This document shows positions 11,271-23,350 of a DNA stretch of 64,000 nt, one piece after another. The translations under genes and the position numbers were made by a program. The notes under the pieces are model-generated. The model made no database searches. It worked only from the letters and a program-made list of their open reading frames with translations, and was not told the DNA's origin. This DNA comes from Paraphoma chrysanthemicola (lineage: Eukaryota > Ascomycota > Dothideomycetes > Pleosporales > Phaeosphaeriaceae): the NCBI GenBank assembly GCA_020744225.1, contig JAGMWG010000003.1, positions 2,170,001 to 2,234,000 on the forward strand. Reading direction: 5' to 3'. Positions within the stretch are counted from its first letter, which is position 1. The number at the start of each line of letters is the position of its first letter.

Positions 11271-14200
11271 TCACTCGTCGTCATCGCACTCCCACTCGTC
11301 GTCCGAGGCACCATCCTTGGCGTCTTTGTCTTGAAGAGCCCAGCTCATATCTGGCGAGTCGTACTCCTGGACATCTGGAGTTTGGTGCTGAGCGTTTTCA
11401 GTATTTGTTGCCGGGTTTATGGCTCCGGGATTGTAGTCTAAATAGTCCTTTGGCACATCCTGATTTCCAGCAGGACTTGGCTTCTCCAGGTCATCCGGAG
11501 TTTGGTGCGGAGCATTTTCAGTATTCATTGCCGGGTTTATGGCTCCAGGGTCGTAATCCCAGGATTCCTTCGGTGCAGGCTGATTCTCAGCAGGACTTGG
11601 TATCTCCGGAACAGTAGTAGGTCTTTGTGTTTCTTGCGGGGCAGGTGTGTTGTAGACTTTCGTAGCAGACGGAATTCCTTGTCCACCTGTTTTCTTAGGC
11701 CAGTTCCATCCATGTGGCCAGATGCTATCATCCACATCTTGATAGTCACTGCTACTCTCATCAACGATTTCATCGTCTTCCTTCCCCTTATTCCATCCTG
11801 CCTCTCCCACGTTCTTATCGTCTTGCCTTTGAGCCGCCTCACCACCTGTATACTGCATCCCCTTATCCTCCTCCACCATACCCCGCGCCGCACTCGCCAA
11901 TGCCGCCGTATACGCCAAATACCACGTACGACTCGCACCTCCGTCCAACGGCGTGTTGAACCCTGGGTCCTTGAAGAAATTATACGCCTTTTCTGGATTT
12001 ATCAGCGCGTAATTCGCATACAAGATTGCTTTCCAGCCGCCCTGAACCTGATCTGCACGCCCATTGCTGAAATATGTGTCCCACTCTTCTTGCACAAATT
12101 GGCGCGATCGTGTATACGCCGAGCTGGGATTCAGCGGAATCATATGTATTCCCTCAATGTACTCGGTATTTCCGCCGAAGTACGTGGTATGGTCGATTTT
12201 ATTCTCGAAAAGTATTCCCGTAACTTTATTGTGCAAGAACTGCGGCGGCTGGTTCTTATTGTCCGCTTGCATGAGGAAATAATTCCTGATACTCCTTGCC
12301 TGGACGGCGAGTTGCAAGTTGCCTCGTGCTTCCATATTCGCATCGCGCGTAACTTTTCCCCACATCTTCAGCGCGTACGTAGCGAACGTGTCTTCGGAAG
12401 TGGATTCCTGGTCCTTCCCGTCACCGGACTCGAAGAGGCCTTTGGCCCACGAGTGCCCGTGGAACCAGTCAAAGGAGCGTTGGAACGGGAAGAACTCGTC
12501 GGTCACGGGGTTAGCGTAGTCGCGGACCAACGTGTTGACCCAGGCGCGGTTGCTGCCTTGGTCGAGCCAGGACGGCTCGAGGTAGCCGATAACAGCGGCA
12601 GCGTAGACGAAATAGCCGTAGTGGAAGTGGTGGTCGTTGTATAGAGTGTTGCCGAAGTCTAGGCCTGGGTCGCCTTTGGTGTATGTCGCGGATGAGACGG
12701 CGCCTTTCCACACGGTGTCATAGACTAAGGGCTCCGGCTGAGTGTTGTTGACAAACACATTGAAGGCGTCCTTGAGTTTGACGAGCCCAGATGCTGCAAG
12801 CTCACGATTACCGACTATGTTGCTCATCGTGTAGAGTATTGTAGCGAACTTAGCTAGTCCCTTGCCTGAGTAGTACATGCTGTTCAGACTAGTCTGTTGG
12901 ATGAAGTCTTGACTGAGTTCTGCTTGCCCGGCACTGTTGACGAGTGCAAGAGCTTCGGTGCCAATGTTGACGTTCTCAGTTCCGCCATAGCCTCCGTTAG
13001 GATTCTTTGCCCAGGGAGCAAAACCAATAGTGTCGGGAAGATCGGGCTCGACCATTGTCATTTTGTTGGCCAAGATAGCTTGCGCATAGCCTTTGGTTGT
13101 CGTGACAAGCTTGATGTCTTTCAAAGCACCTTTGGTTTGTTGATCGAAGGACTCTACATGGTGCGGCAAGGCATACATGAGCAGAGTCTTGCTTTGGACT
13201 CCGCCTTTGCCCCAAGCAATAGTGTAACTTCCCAAGTTTCCATCGACCGAGCCAGATATTGTCGCATTGGCTGCGTAAGCTCCAGCAGCCGCGTCGAATG
13301 CTTGCTCTCCAACGTCTGCTGAGGGGTTCTTTGCGACCTGGACCATGCCAACAAATCCCGGTGGACCAGCGATCATGGAACTGTCAACCAGTGTGAATGG
13401 AGGAACGCCATAGGAGTTGAGCGGTGTGACATAGAGTAGCCAGCGTGAGTTGTCGTTGAGGGTAATCCTCCATTTGTACGTGCCGTCATCGCTCCCTACA
13501 TAGTCGAATGTGCGGAAGAAAACACCGCTGCGGATTACAGGCCGTGCGTCACTATATATTGCAGTGACAAAACCCATGCCCTGAACCACAGGGAGAGACA
13601 TGATGACCCGAGAGTTGGCACTTGGTGCCAGATTGGCGTACACTGAGAACGCTTGAAGCTCTTCTACAGAGAGTACTGTGTCCCGACCCAGCTCGGCGGC
13701 CGAGAGAACCATATGAAAGATTCCTACTGGCGATATGAAATACTGTGGCTTGTTCCCAGCTTCGTACGGTCCAAAAGCAAACTGTGAGCGCTCGGTGTGG
13801 CTGATTGCCATTCCGTAGGATCCGGTCTCGCCATTCCCTTTTGCCCAGATCAAATGATATGGATGTGACCAAACCGCGTTGCCTTGAGTTCCAAGGAAGA
13901 AGTTGGCATAAAACTTGTTTGTCTGAATTGGCACGTCCCCGTCAACTATATGTTCCTTCTTCACATAATGACCGCTACGAAACTCCAGAGAGGGAGCAGG
14001 CACTCCAGATGCCACCGGCTGGAAGATGTTCGCGGAGATGGGTCTGACCGGTCCAGTAGGTCCAGGAACAACCGGTGTCTCTAGCGGGCATAGAGGTTTC
14101 GCAGACTCAGTGGCACCAGGGCCGTTGATGGGGTTTTGGGTAAAACCGCCGCCAGATGGCAGCCCGGTAAGAATACTCTGGAAATTGGGTTAGTTGGCGA

Positions 14201-14437
14201 AGCCAAAATGGAAGCCAATCAGACGCATACCCCAGTGATTGAGGGAAGGATTGATATTGTTGCTGACTGTAGCGACTCGATGGCGGTGCTATAACTAATG
14301 GTGGGCAAGAAGGTAGGCAACTTGGGCACGTCTCGATCCTCGAGAGCAGCAGGGTTTTGAGCTGAGTCCCCAGCTGGACGGCCGACAACAAGGGACAGCT
14401 GAATGAGGCCAAAGATTAGAAACGCCATCCTCATCAT
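11271..14437 (-). CDS. secreted GH81 endo-1,3-beta-glucanase with repeat tail
   Basis: Two exons, 14437..14231 and 14177..11271, with a 53-nt intron (donor GTATGC, acceptor CCAG); 1037 aa. The signal peptide is residues 1-19 (AFLIFGLIQLSLVVG). The GH81 domain begins near residue 110 (VPIQTNKFYANFFLG, WSHPYHLIWAKG) and runs to about 850. It has the family core DFGNTLYNDHHFHYGYFVYA, SFDWFHGHSWAKGLFESGDGK and a QESTSEDTFATYALKMWG block carrying the acidic catalytic residues. GH81 enzymes cleave beta-1,3-glucan inside the chain, for wall remodelling, cell separation or nutrition. The C-terminal 180 residues are not part of the domain: an acidic linker, two 40-residue repeats, and an acidic end (DDEWECDDDE). 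No GPI signal is visible. Secretion is inferred. Confidence 0.93.
11368..11607. repeat. two in-frame 120-bp tandem repeats in the GH81 tail
   Basis: Units 11368-11487 and 11488-11607 align with a fixed 120-base spacing; both carry, for example, GGAGTTTGGTG near the start and CAGCAGGACTTGG near the end. On the minus strand each codes for a 40-residue Pro/Asn/Asp-rich unit containing PGAINPA, NTEN and HQTPD. The differences between units are scattered substitutions and the frame is kept. Confidence 0.85.
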
Positions 14438-16055
14438 GTTGGGAGCAGTGACGGAAAGGACAGTCGTGTATAAGATCAGAACAATGCATAGGTTGTTGAG
14501 TATCTGGAGTGTGCATTAACGGAGGCTTGTTGACATGCTGCTGGAATGTACCGTGGAATGCATGCGTGCCCAAATCATCCTGCCACTCATGCATCACTTT
14601 ATACGTGAGCATGATAGTTGTTCTGAATAGCATATTGTCAAGCTTCATGTGAGAAGCGCCGTGGACGATCGAGTTAGGAAGGTCGCGGTACTCGCCCGAG
14701 ACATGATGCTCAGGTGTGGATGCGGCGGACCCCTTGGCGAAGGCTGGGTTACATGAAGAGCCACTGGCATGCAGGTACTTGTACAACGTAACGCAGAAGC
14801 CGCTTGGAAGACAGGCACTGTGCCACCGAAGACCCAAGATTTGGGACGCTGGGACGGGCCGGGGCACTACCGTATGTGCCGACATTGATGACGACTTGTG
14901 CAGCGCGATTCGTACTGACGGAGTATGAAATTGAAGGTTGTCCACAAAACCTATGAGATTATTCAATACTACACTATCGCTACAGGAAATGCTTGAAATG
15001 TTACAGATACCTGCAAGGGGTATTAGCGCATGATAGTATGTCCACACTCGCGAGACTTGGCCAGATTGCCGAAGCGCATGACATTACTTTCTCTTTCGCG
15101 CGTTGTTCTGACTAGTCAAGAAGGAGAAGGATCAGATTCCTGGCTGCTCTGATTGCAGTATGAGGCTGGATCATGCAGCTGAGAAGAGTCAAAGAGCAGT
15201 TGATCAAGACAAAGATGTGTAAGACAGCCCATGATCAAATCTGTTTCCGAACTTGCTACCAGTATGGCCTGTGCGGCAAGGCGAGAGTCTTTTACTCGTG
15301 ATGCGTGCTTTTTATCCATATGGGTCATGGTATGTCTGTTCAGGCTAAGAAGGATCGAACAGCAACCCCAGTACGACTGCATCTCTGTGCAAAGCAAAAT
15401 CATCTCGCGACGTCCACAGACGACCAAAGACAGCGACATATCGAGAGGCCTCGGTGTGTTGGATCTTCACCCAGTGATCATGTCGGCGATCGAGCAGTGG
15501 AGATGAGACTGGCAACCCAAAAGGTACATTGCCGTTTCTGCACGACTCCCATGACTGCCGAAACATCCCCACAGTTCCGGCTGCTGATGTCGAGATATAC
15601 GCCTCGGCGCCGAAGGGATGATGCTGTGTGACCGGGGCACGCGCTTCGCCTTGATCCGAGCCTGGTCATCACCAAGAGGCTGCACCAGTCAAGATGGCTT
15701 TATCGTGGCGAACCCATCTCAGGTCCAGAACCATGGCCGTGCTCGATGCAGCGATTTCATCGCAAGCGGACTGTGGTTGATGAAAGAAGGTCGGAGGTCC
15801 GATCGGTCATGTGCTCGTCGAACGCCACACTGTGGCGCGTGTGTTTTCGGCACGTCATGGAAGCTTCCTGCTGTGAAGCTCACGCCACACCAACCATCAC
15901 GATGATGTCTTATATTGTGACGCATACCCGCTGTCTGCTTCAAACAACTCCTAGACCCTGCATAAACACCTTTGCACGTCGTGTCCATAAACCTTAAACA
16001 CTTGGACACACGTTAAGTCTCCCTTGAATCAAATCTCACCACCACCACTCTCAAG
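14438..16055. other. intergenic region between divergent genes
   Basis: About 1.6 kb between the starts of the GH81 gene (leftward) and the WW-domain gene (rightward), so it should hold both promoters. Frames such as 14295-15047 minus overlap the GH81 first exon in another frame and show no domain. A CA/CT-rich stretch lies just before the WW start codon, as is common upstream of fungal start sites. Confidence 0.5.
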
Positions 16056-16928
16056 ATGTCGGCGGCACAAGCACCAAACGAGCCACCGCCCACATACGAA
16101 GCCGCTACTGGCTCCTCGTCCACACCAGAGCCTGGCATCCATCGCGTCTCCACCGATGGACCGGGTCACCGAACAGAACGCAATGGCATCCCACCTGAAA
16201 GGCGGCGCTCCATGGAGGACGAAATGCGAGAACTGCCGCCCGGTTGGGTCAGGTCGTTCGACCCACAAGAAGGCCACCAATTCTTCGTCGACACGACTGC
16301 GGATCCACCGCGCAGTATATGGGTCCACCCATACGATGACGAACAATTTCTCAGCACGCTGAGCCCAGAAGAGCGCAAGAAGCACAGCAGGATGCACCGG
16401 ACCATGACCCTGAACGATCTCGCGGCAGAAGACTCAGATAACGAGGAGCTCCCGCCACGACCAACCAAGGGAGCAGCGTCGGGCTCTGCCACAGGCGGCG
16501 AGGCGCAACCCACCGGCATCCACAAGTTCTCGCGCAAGCTCAAGGACAAAATCACGGGCCAAACGCACCAAGAACGCGAGCAGGCACGCGTCCGCCGCGC
16601 TGAGGAAGAACGCCAGGCATATCTCGCCCATCTGCGTGCACGACAGGCTCTCATACGCGCCATCGAGACTGGCCAGCCTCAACTGCTAGGCAAAGACCAT
16701 CAGGGTCGCGACGTATACATCGAGCCGCCGAGAGGTCCGTATGCGCCACGTGGTGCTTACGGATACAATCCGTATGCGCAAGGCCCATATACCAACCCGA
16801 ACGTCAGGATCATGAGGCCAGCCGGACCATACGGCAGGCCCTATGGGTACGGATATGGCGGGGGAGCTGGGCTTCCTATCGCTGCCGGATTCCTCGGTGG
16901 TGCGTTACTGGGCGGTGCCTTGTTCTAA
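16056..16928 (+). CDS. WW-domain protein with PPxY motif and glycine-rich tail
   Basis: Intronless, 290 aa. The N-terminal 50 residues are disordered and contain PPPTYEAA, a PPxY ligand motif. A WW domain follows at about 61-95 (LPPGWVRSFDPQEGHQFFVDT...RSIWVHP), with both signature Trp residues; the usual second Trp-Pro is read as W-V-H-P. Then come an acidic/Pro segment (EDSDNEELPPRPTKG), a basic alpha-helical stretch (about 150-200, HQEREQARVRRAEEERQAYLA) and a Tyr/Gly/Pro-rich tail (YGYNPYAQGPY...GYGYGGG) ending in a hydrophobic glycine-zipper-like segment GLPIAAGFLGGALLGGALF. WW domains bind proline motifs, so the protein may recruit partners or self-associate; the tail could insert into a membrane. 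Partner and process are unknown. Confidence 0.85.
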   Translation: MSAAQAPNEPPPTYEAATGSSSTPEPGIHRVSTDGPGHRTERNGIPPERRRSMEDEMRELPPGWVRSFDPQEGHQFFVDTTADPPRSIWVHPYDDEQFLSTLSPEERKKHSRMHRTMTLNDLAAEDSDNEELPPRPTKGAASGSATGGEAQPTGIHKFSRKLKDKITGQTHQEREQARVRRAEEERQAYLAHLRARQALIRAIETGQPQLLGKDHQGRDVYIEPPRGPYAPRGAYGYNPYAQGPYTNPNVRIMRPAGPYGRPYGYGYGGGAGLPIAAGFLGGALLGGALF

Positions 16929-18526
16929 GATAGAGAAGCGGGAGCTGGCGGATGATGATGGTGTTTGAACGTAGTCCATGATGTTGACGCTGGTTTGTGA
17001 CGGAGTTGCATGGTTTTGAAGTCGATTTATCATGGCGCACCAGGGGTCACCGGTATGAACAACTCTACCGTAAAGGTACAAGCCGAGTCCTCTCCACATT
17101 CGCGAAGTGCCATGAGGCAAACCCAAAGTCATGATAGCTTCTCCAGTGAGCAGAAGCTCCTATTTTTACACGATATCCCTAGCCACAATCCATCATAGAC
17201 GATAGACGAAATGATAGATCACGACACTACCCAAATATTCAAAACGCACATGTTCTTCACATAGTAGGGCCGAGCACTCTCTACCCCACGATACAAATGC
17301 ACGGCACACATGCACGCACTCAGCCTCCCCCACACCCGTGCCCGCCCTGATAAGACGCACCCAGCTCGCCGATCTGAACCACACGTCAAATCAAAGTACT
17401 TATGTACCGCGGCTAATGCACCAATAGAATGCACCGCATGGCAGTGGAATGCAACTGGTGCATTTCCACCAAAGCACCAATCGTTCAGCGAGTATGGGAA
17501 GGGAACGAGCTAATGTAGTGGAAGGACCTTGGCGTATGAAATCGATGGTGTAGTCCAAAAGACGGACTTGCTTGGTCGAGTTGATTCCTATGGTGCTCCA
17601 AGCAGACAAGGCGGACTCGGCATGTGTGTGTTTTCAGCTGCGTGATTCCATATGCCTTGTCCTGCCACACGTCCCAAGGGTATGAAATATTGTGCGAAAA
17701 CACACAGCGCGTCAACAACAAACGTACTTGTACACCCTGAAGATAAGACAAATCCATCCCCATTCCTCGTCCTCGGAGTCTAAAACATAACGACACCCAA
17801 ATCCCTCTACGCAGTCCACATTAACTTTCCCACCAAGCAAACCACAAGCATGCGAGCTTGACATCACTCCCTTCCCAGGATCGTGTACTCCGGGGTACCC
17901 AACCACTGTGATCGCGACGCCAATGCTGACGCGACGATCGTTCCAGCAGCGAGGCATCGATGAGGCAAAGTGGGTGCGGGAAGGACGCGAGAGATAAGGA
18001 CTTGTCTTGGCGGTGGAAGCGGGACGAGATGTGCGACGACGCCATGGGCTGATTGGGGAGGGGGGAGGGTGCGAGGACTGATAAGACTGTTTGAATCGGT
18101 CTGGGCAGCTGAAAATTGGAATTGTGGAGGGGAGTTCATGCGAGACTGGAAGAAATGGCAGGGCTGGGGGTGTTAATTGCGTTTCCGTAGGTTTACCTTG
18201 GTTATTTTGTAGAATATGCGATTTGTTAGTTAGTATTCTCCTATGGTCCATATCATGCATTTTACCGTCACAAGTGCGCCAATATAGTGGTATCATTCTT
18301 GAATTATACGTACACCGCAGAGCGTGTACAAAAAAGGTTTGGTAAACTAATATGAAAATATGTGAAGTTGTAGTACAAGTCAGCTCCTACATTGAGAAAA
18401 AAGCTCAGCTTTCCTCAAATGCCAGATCGATCTAAGCGCGACGCAATTGTGGTATCTCGAAACTTCAGGAACAGTGTTCATTTTAGGACACAAACAAGGA
18501 ACGATGAAAAGCATGCGGCAGACGCT
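16929..18526. other. intergenic region between convergent genes
   Basis: 3' flanks of the WW-domain gene and the ammonium permease gene. Minus-strand frames at 17712-18296 and nearby are short and domain-free. Nothing else recognised. Confidence 0.5.
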
Positions 18527-20302
18527 CTAGGTCTGGACCTGCTTCTCGTGCTCTGCGCCCATGGCAACGGCATGGCGGTCGCCGCCAATACCGGTGTGCT
18601 CGTGGCCGGAGTCGTTCTCTGATGGTGCCTTGCCCTCAAGCATCTGGCTGTGTTGTGGGATACCGTGGCGGTCGCCTTGGGGAACTGAGTGCTCGCCGTC
18701 AAGGGGTTGGTCCTTGGCAGGGGTCCATGCAAGGTAGTCGCGGCGGACCTCGACGTAGTCGTATGCGAACTCGCCGAGCTGGTCGTCGTCCATACCGAGG
18801 AGCTCAGCCTCTTCCGATGCACGGAGCTTGAGGCCGGGGATCTTGTCGATGGCGAAGGCGAGGATAGCGCTAACGACGAACGAGTATGCGGTGCAGGCGA
18901 CAATGTACGCAATCTGCTTGTAGATGGCCGAAGGAGTGCCAGTGATAGCTCCGGCGGTAAGACCGTTGTTGACACCGTCAAGTCCGATAATGTAGTCGGC
19001 ACCGAAGATGCCGTTGAAGAAGAGACCCCACATTCCTGCGACACCGTGCTCAGCGAACACATCGAGGGAATCGTCAATCTTGATCCAGAACTTGACTGCA
19101 GCATTGTAAGTATTAATAAAAAACGATTCTCAAAGTTATGACGTACTCTTGGTGGCAAAGTTAGCAACAATACCGGTGGTGATGCCGAGAACAACGCTGG
19201 CCCATGGTGGGAGGAAACCAGAAGCGGGAGTCGCAGCGACGAGTCCGGAGATGACACCTGAGCACCAGCCGACCATCGACCATTTGCGAGCCAGACGCCA
19301 ATCGAGCAGAACCCAGGTCATGGCGGCGAACATGGCAGTCAAGTTGCTGTTCCAGCAGGCCATGACAGCGCGGAGGTTGGCACCGAAAGCAGAGCCACCG
19401 TTGAAGCCCAACCAGCCGAACCATAGGAAGACGGTTCCGAGGGTGATCAGAGAGACGTTGTGAGGGCGGAAGTTGAGCATCATCTTCTCCTGACGGCGTC
19501 CGAGAACCATCGAGTAGGCGAGGGCAGTGCAACCGGAGACGATCTCGACGGGGCCGCCACCGGCGTAGTCGAGGCCACCCCATACGAAGAACCAGCCGTT
19601 CGAGTTCCAGGCCCAGTATGCGACGGGGCAGTATACGATTGTGGCCCAGAGCCAGATAAAGACCATCATGGGAATCAAGCGACCGCGCTCAGCAACGCAA
19701 CCGACGATAATGGCAGCAGTGACACCGCAGAATTGCATCTTTTGCAAGTTAGCACAGAAAATCAATTTAGAATTTACAAATCGTACCTGGTAAAAAGCAT
19801 ACAAAAGCTCGGGAATCAGAGGAGAACCTGGGCTGGGAGCACCAAGCACGCCTTTGAGTCCAAACTTGTCGAGGTTACCGATGAAGCCATTGGTGGAGGG
19901 TCCGAATGCGAGCGAATAACCCCAGAAATACCATTGGAATGTGATGACGGAGGCGGAGAACATGCAAGCCCAGATGAGCGAGAGGGCGGACTTTCTGCGC
20001 GCAAGACCAGAGTAGAGGAACGCTAGACCTGGAATCATGACCAACACCATGGCCGAGGCCACGAGGATGTAGGCCTGGTCACCCGCGGCGTACCATTGGT
20101 TCAAGTTCTCGGTGACTGCGAAGTGAAGTTAGTTGCTGTACAGTTTCGCAAATCGATGGCGATTGGGCTGGTGCATGGTCGCGCCGGAGACGGGTGTAGC
20201 GCTCGGCACGTGCGCGTAGAAGTTGTACTCACCAGAGTCTCCGCCAGTGATCTCATCGGTGCCATTGAACTCGGCTGGAGGGCCGATCCACGAGTACGAC
20301 AT
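18527..20302 (-). CDS. ammonium permease, Mep/Amt family (Glu-type twin site)
   Basis: Four exons, 20302..20233, 20115..19787, 19738..19147 and 19095..18527, encode 519 aa. The 70-nt first exon (MSYSWIGPPAEFNG) is easy to miss. Eleven membrane helices are expected; visible ones include AYILVASAMVLVMIPGLAFLYSG and ALSLIWACMFSASVITFQWYFWG. The Amt signature DYAGGGPVEIVSG lies at about 190-202 and DDSLDVFAEHGVAG at 338-351. At the pore twin site the first position is Glu198 rather than His, and the second is His347. The GPVE form is the one of yeast Mep1/Mep3, whereas the Mep2 sensor has His there. The role is ammonium uptake at the plasma membrane under nitrogen limitation. The tail (about 400-519) is cytosolic and hydrophilic. 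GATA-factor motifs lie upstream (see that entry). Confidence 0.95.
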
Positions 20303-23300
20303 GTTGACTGAGTTCCTGGTGGTTGTCGATGGGTGGACTCAGGGGTGGTGTGATGTACCAGTGGTGAGGGAGTGTTGGGTCGGGCAGGGCCTGATGGAGA
20401 AGAGAAGAAGGGAAATTAAAAGCTGGATCAATGCCAGTAATATACGGCTGCAATGGGAGAAATCGGAGGCCTATCGCTGGGTCAGGTAGCGTGTGCCGGG
20501 GCCTTTATGGGAGAGGCTACTTGGTGCTACTCTTATCTATCCTGGTCCACGGGCCAACACTTGAGGCAAAATAAACGAGGTGCATCACCCACAGCCGCGA
20601 CCGCCGTGGGGTTCGCGTGAGATCTGGAGCATTGTTCTTTTTCTGCCGGCAGACTGGCTGCTGATCGCAGGGCGCGTCATTGTTTGGTGTACCTTATCTC
20701 GCCGCGTCCGGCGCACGCTGGTGTCAGACGTCGATGATAAGCCGCAGGACGCCCGGCTGCCGGCCACGTCTCGCGCAGCTGGGAGCCGGTAGGGGACTGC
20801 TTGCTGGCCGACCAGCAGCGCCCTGGACGCGCCTCAGCACAGCGCAGCATGGCCGTCCTGCCCATGGGCGCATAGACGGGCGCGCAGATACATGGGAGCG
20901 GAAGGCTTGGCGAGTGGGCGTGTTTAATAAGGCGATTTTCAACATTTTGACGTCGCAGAGATAAGAAATAGCCGCTAGCCGCATTCGGCCTGCACCGGTC
21001 GTGCCTGCCGCCGCAACGAGCCCGACGCGTCCCTCTTCAACATGCGCACCGCGAGCGCCACACCCTGGTCTTCCCGATTATTATGCGATTCGCACACGTT
21101 GGAACGATAAGCAAAGCGCCCGCTGGCTTCAACTGCTTGGCTATGATGCTGACCTGAGGTTCCGCAAGAGTGCATCCACGGCAGCAGGGCGAACATCGGC
21201 ACAACACCACACTTGGGGGCCCTCGACGTTTGAGCTCCGACGTCACTGACCGCACATCGGCGCTACTGGCGCACAGAGGCAGCCGGTACGTTTTCGGACG
21301 ACGATCGAGCCCATTCAACAGCCTTCCGGCCGACGTTGAGACTGTGGTTCGCGTATGCCGATGCCATCCAACCGTGTGTGCACAGTACCTAGTCTCCACT
21401 TCAATCATCGCTGCAGTGGTTCCAAATCGGTCCACTTGCCGACGCGAGACCCTGAGCATCAAGATTGGGGCGACAGGCCGTCGTGCGAGTGCGCACATGC
21501 AAGCTACACCTTCCCTTGCTCAGTGGGCGCTGCACGCGACACCAAGCTTGATCAATCCCGTTCCTGAAGCACTCTGAACAGCTGAGAATCTTGCGTTCCA
21601 CGCCTAGAACCCGTGCGAGTGTGGCATGCGGTAGGGATGGCGCCTGCAGGTCAGCATGCCTACCCGCACCCGCCCCGCGACGCTGGGCTGAGACGTGTCG
21701 CGAAAGCATGTGAGCGGCCCTGCGGAAGCAAGACTTGTGGGGACGCCGTGGACTCGTGGTGGGTGTCGCAGAGACGAGGCCTTCTCACCTGCGTGGGGAA
21801 GCTGAGCCTTGCACAAGACCGTTGGCTGGCAGACGCACAGCAATTTCGATGCAGCCGGCCTGTCGTTGGCACTTTGGATCAATAATACGACATGTGGGAT
21901 TCGTCCTGTGGTTATCTGCGCACTTCAAACCTTTTGCAATTCTCGAACGTTTCGTCGACTGATCTTAGCCGCCCGACCAATGACCGCGCGCCCGGCTTCG
22001 GAACCGTGACTGCGGGTTTGGAGTAACCCTGCTCGTACCCCATTGGTGAGCCATTCCCTATCAATTCTCCGCTCCATAATTGGGGCTTAGATGTCTTATA
22101 CGCCGCCTTGGACGCACACCGAGTCAGCTTGGCCACGACCTCTATCCCTTTGTTGACGTCTATTCCTCGACTACTGTGCTCGGCGACCATGCAGTAGAGC
22201 ATCACATCACCTTTGGGCGCATTCATCGTTCCAACTTGGTCGGCGATGAGCACCACTCACCATTGCGTCCGAGAGGCATCACTAGGCAATCTGTGGAGAC
22301 AAAGAGACTTGCGGAGCGTCACGGCAGCGTAGTCAGGATTATCGCCCAAGATCATCACGAGGAGGGTTCGACTCGATGATTTGGCCAAACGCGTCCTTGC
22401 GCCGAGCAACCTCTTTTCCCACTACGAGCTACGCAAGAGCTGGAACACGACACAAATGACAACATTATCAGGCGGGCTACAGGTTGCGTAACCGCAGGTA
22501 AGACTCGTACTACGTTTAAGAGTGCATCCAGCCTGTTGCGACTCCCAGTAAGCGCTTGCACCGCAACCTTCGTTCACCTGGAAGAGACAGGATTACTGCA
22601 TGTGCTTTGTATGACCTTGCACGAACTCGCGCCAGATTCAAACTTACTCAGATTATACTGAGCATCAAGTCGGACCGCCTAAGGCTGCATCGGCGCGACT
22701 ACACTGGAAATTGTGCACGGTCTGGGTTCAGGGTAGCTGCATTAGGTTTGTAAATCAACTTCAGTCGTGTCTCAGTGCTGGAATATTGTTTGCATCGCTC
22801 GCCAAGTCACGCTCTAGGACATGTCGATATTATCATTGCGTGGCGCATGGCGACTGAATAGATGAGCAAAATATTCTTCTTCACGCGCATTTCGAAATTC
22901 AGAACTGCACAGTAGGTATAGTAGTCGTCGCATTCGATGTGGAGCCGGTCGAAGTAAGCACATCCCCAGCGGCAAGCGAAACGCGCAATCCCGGTCAACA
23001 TTGCAACTCGCGCAACATATCTTTCAACGTTTCACAATGTCATATCACAGCATACGTCTAAACAATCCGCATACTACTAAATCACTGATTTTCGCACCCG
23101 ACGGAACAGGCAAGGGGAAAACTCAACAGCTTTGCATCCACCCTTCTGGTCCCAGTGACAGCGCCAATGATATTGCAATCGTATTTGGGAAAAGTTGGTG
23201 GCATTTGTGCAGAATACGAAGTCAAAAGAATTTGATCTGAGGGGATCACTTCTTCTCCACACGATCCTTACCCAACCTCACAGTGTTCACTGATCATACT

Positions 23301-23350
23301 TGCCCCGACAAAAAATTATCATATTAACATCGCTAACAAAGAGATTTCGA
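20303..23350. other. 3-kb region without supportable genes
   Basis: Holds the ammonium permease promoter at its left end and the 3' flank of the kinase-TPR gene at its right. Many short overlapping frames in all six phases, none above about 155 aa, and no domain recognised. No terminal inverted repeat, tRNA or transposase fragment could be identified by eye. Confidence 0.45.
20532..20740. promoter_or_regulatory. GATA-factor (HGATAR) motif cluster upstream of the ammonium permease
   Basis: AGATAAG on the minus strand at 20532-20538 and again at 20693-20699, and TGATAA on the plus strand at 20735-20740. Further matches lie farther upstream: AGATAA at 20959-20964 and CGATAA at 21105-21110. HGATAR is the binding motif of AreA/NIT2-type nitrogen regulators, which switch on ammonium permeases when preferred nitrogen is lacking. 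Three sites fall within 440 bp of the start codon. The motif is short and will occur by chance, so function is inferred from clustering and gene identity. Confidence 0.5.

Noticed and set aside
11502..12644. 380-aa plus-strand frame
   Set aside because: Lies antisense inside the GH81 gene, which has clear catalytic motifs; the frame is domain-free, a shadow of GC-rich coding DNA.
14295..15047. 250-aa minus-strand frame
   Set aside because: Overlaps the GH81 signal-peptide exon in another frame and shows no domain.
22321..22390. tRNA-like stretch with GGTTCGACTC (B-box match) near 22366
   Set aside because: The bases flanking the would-be T-loop do not form a stem, and no acceptor stem closes around it.
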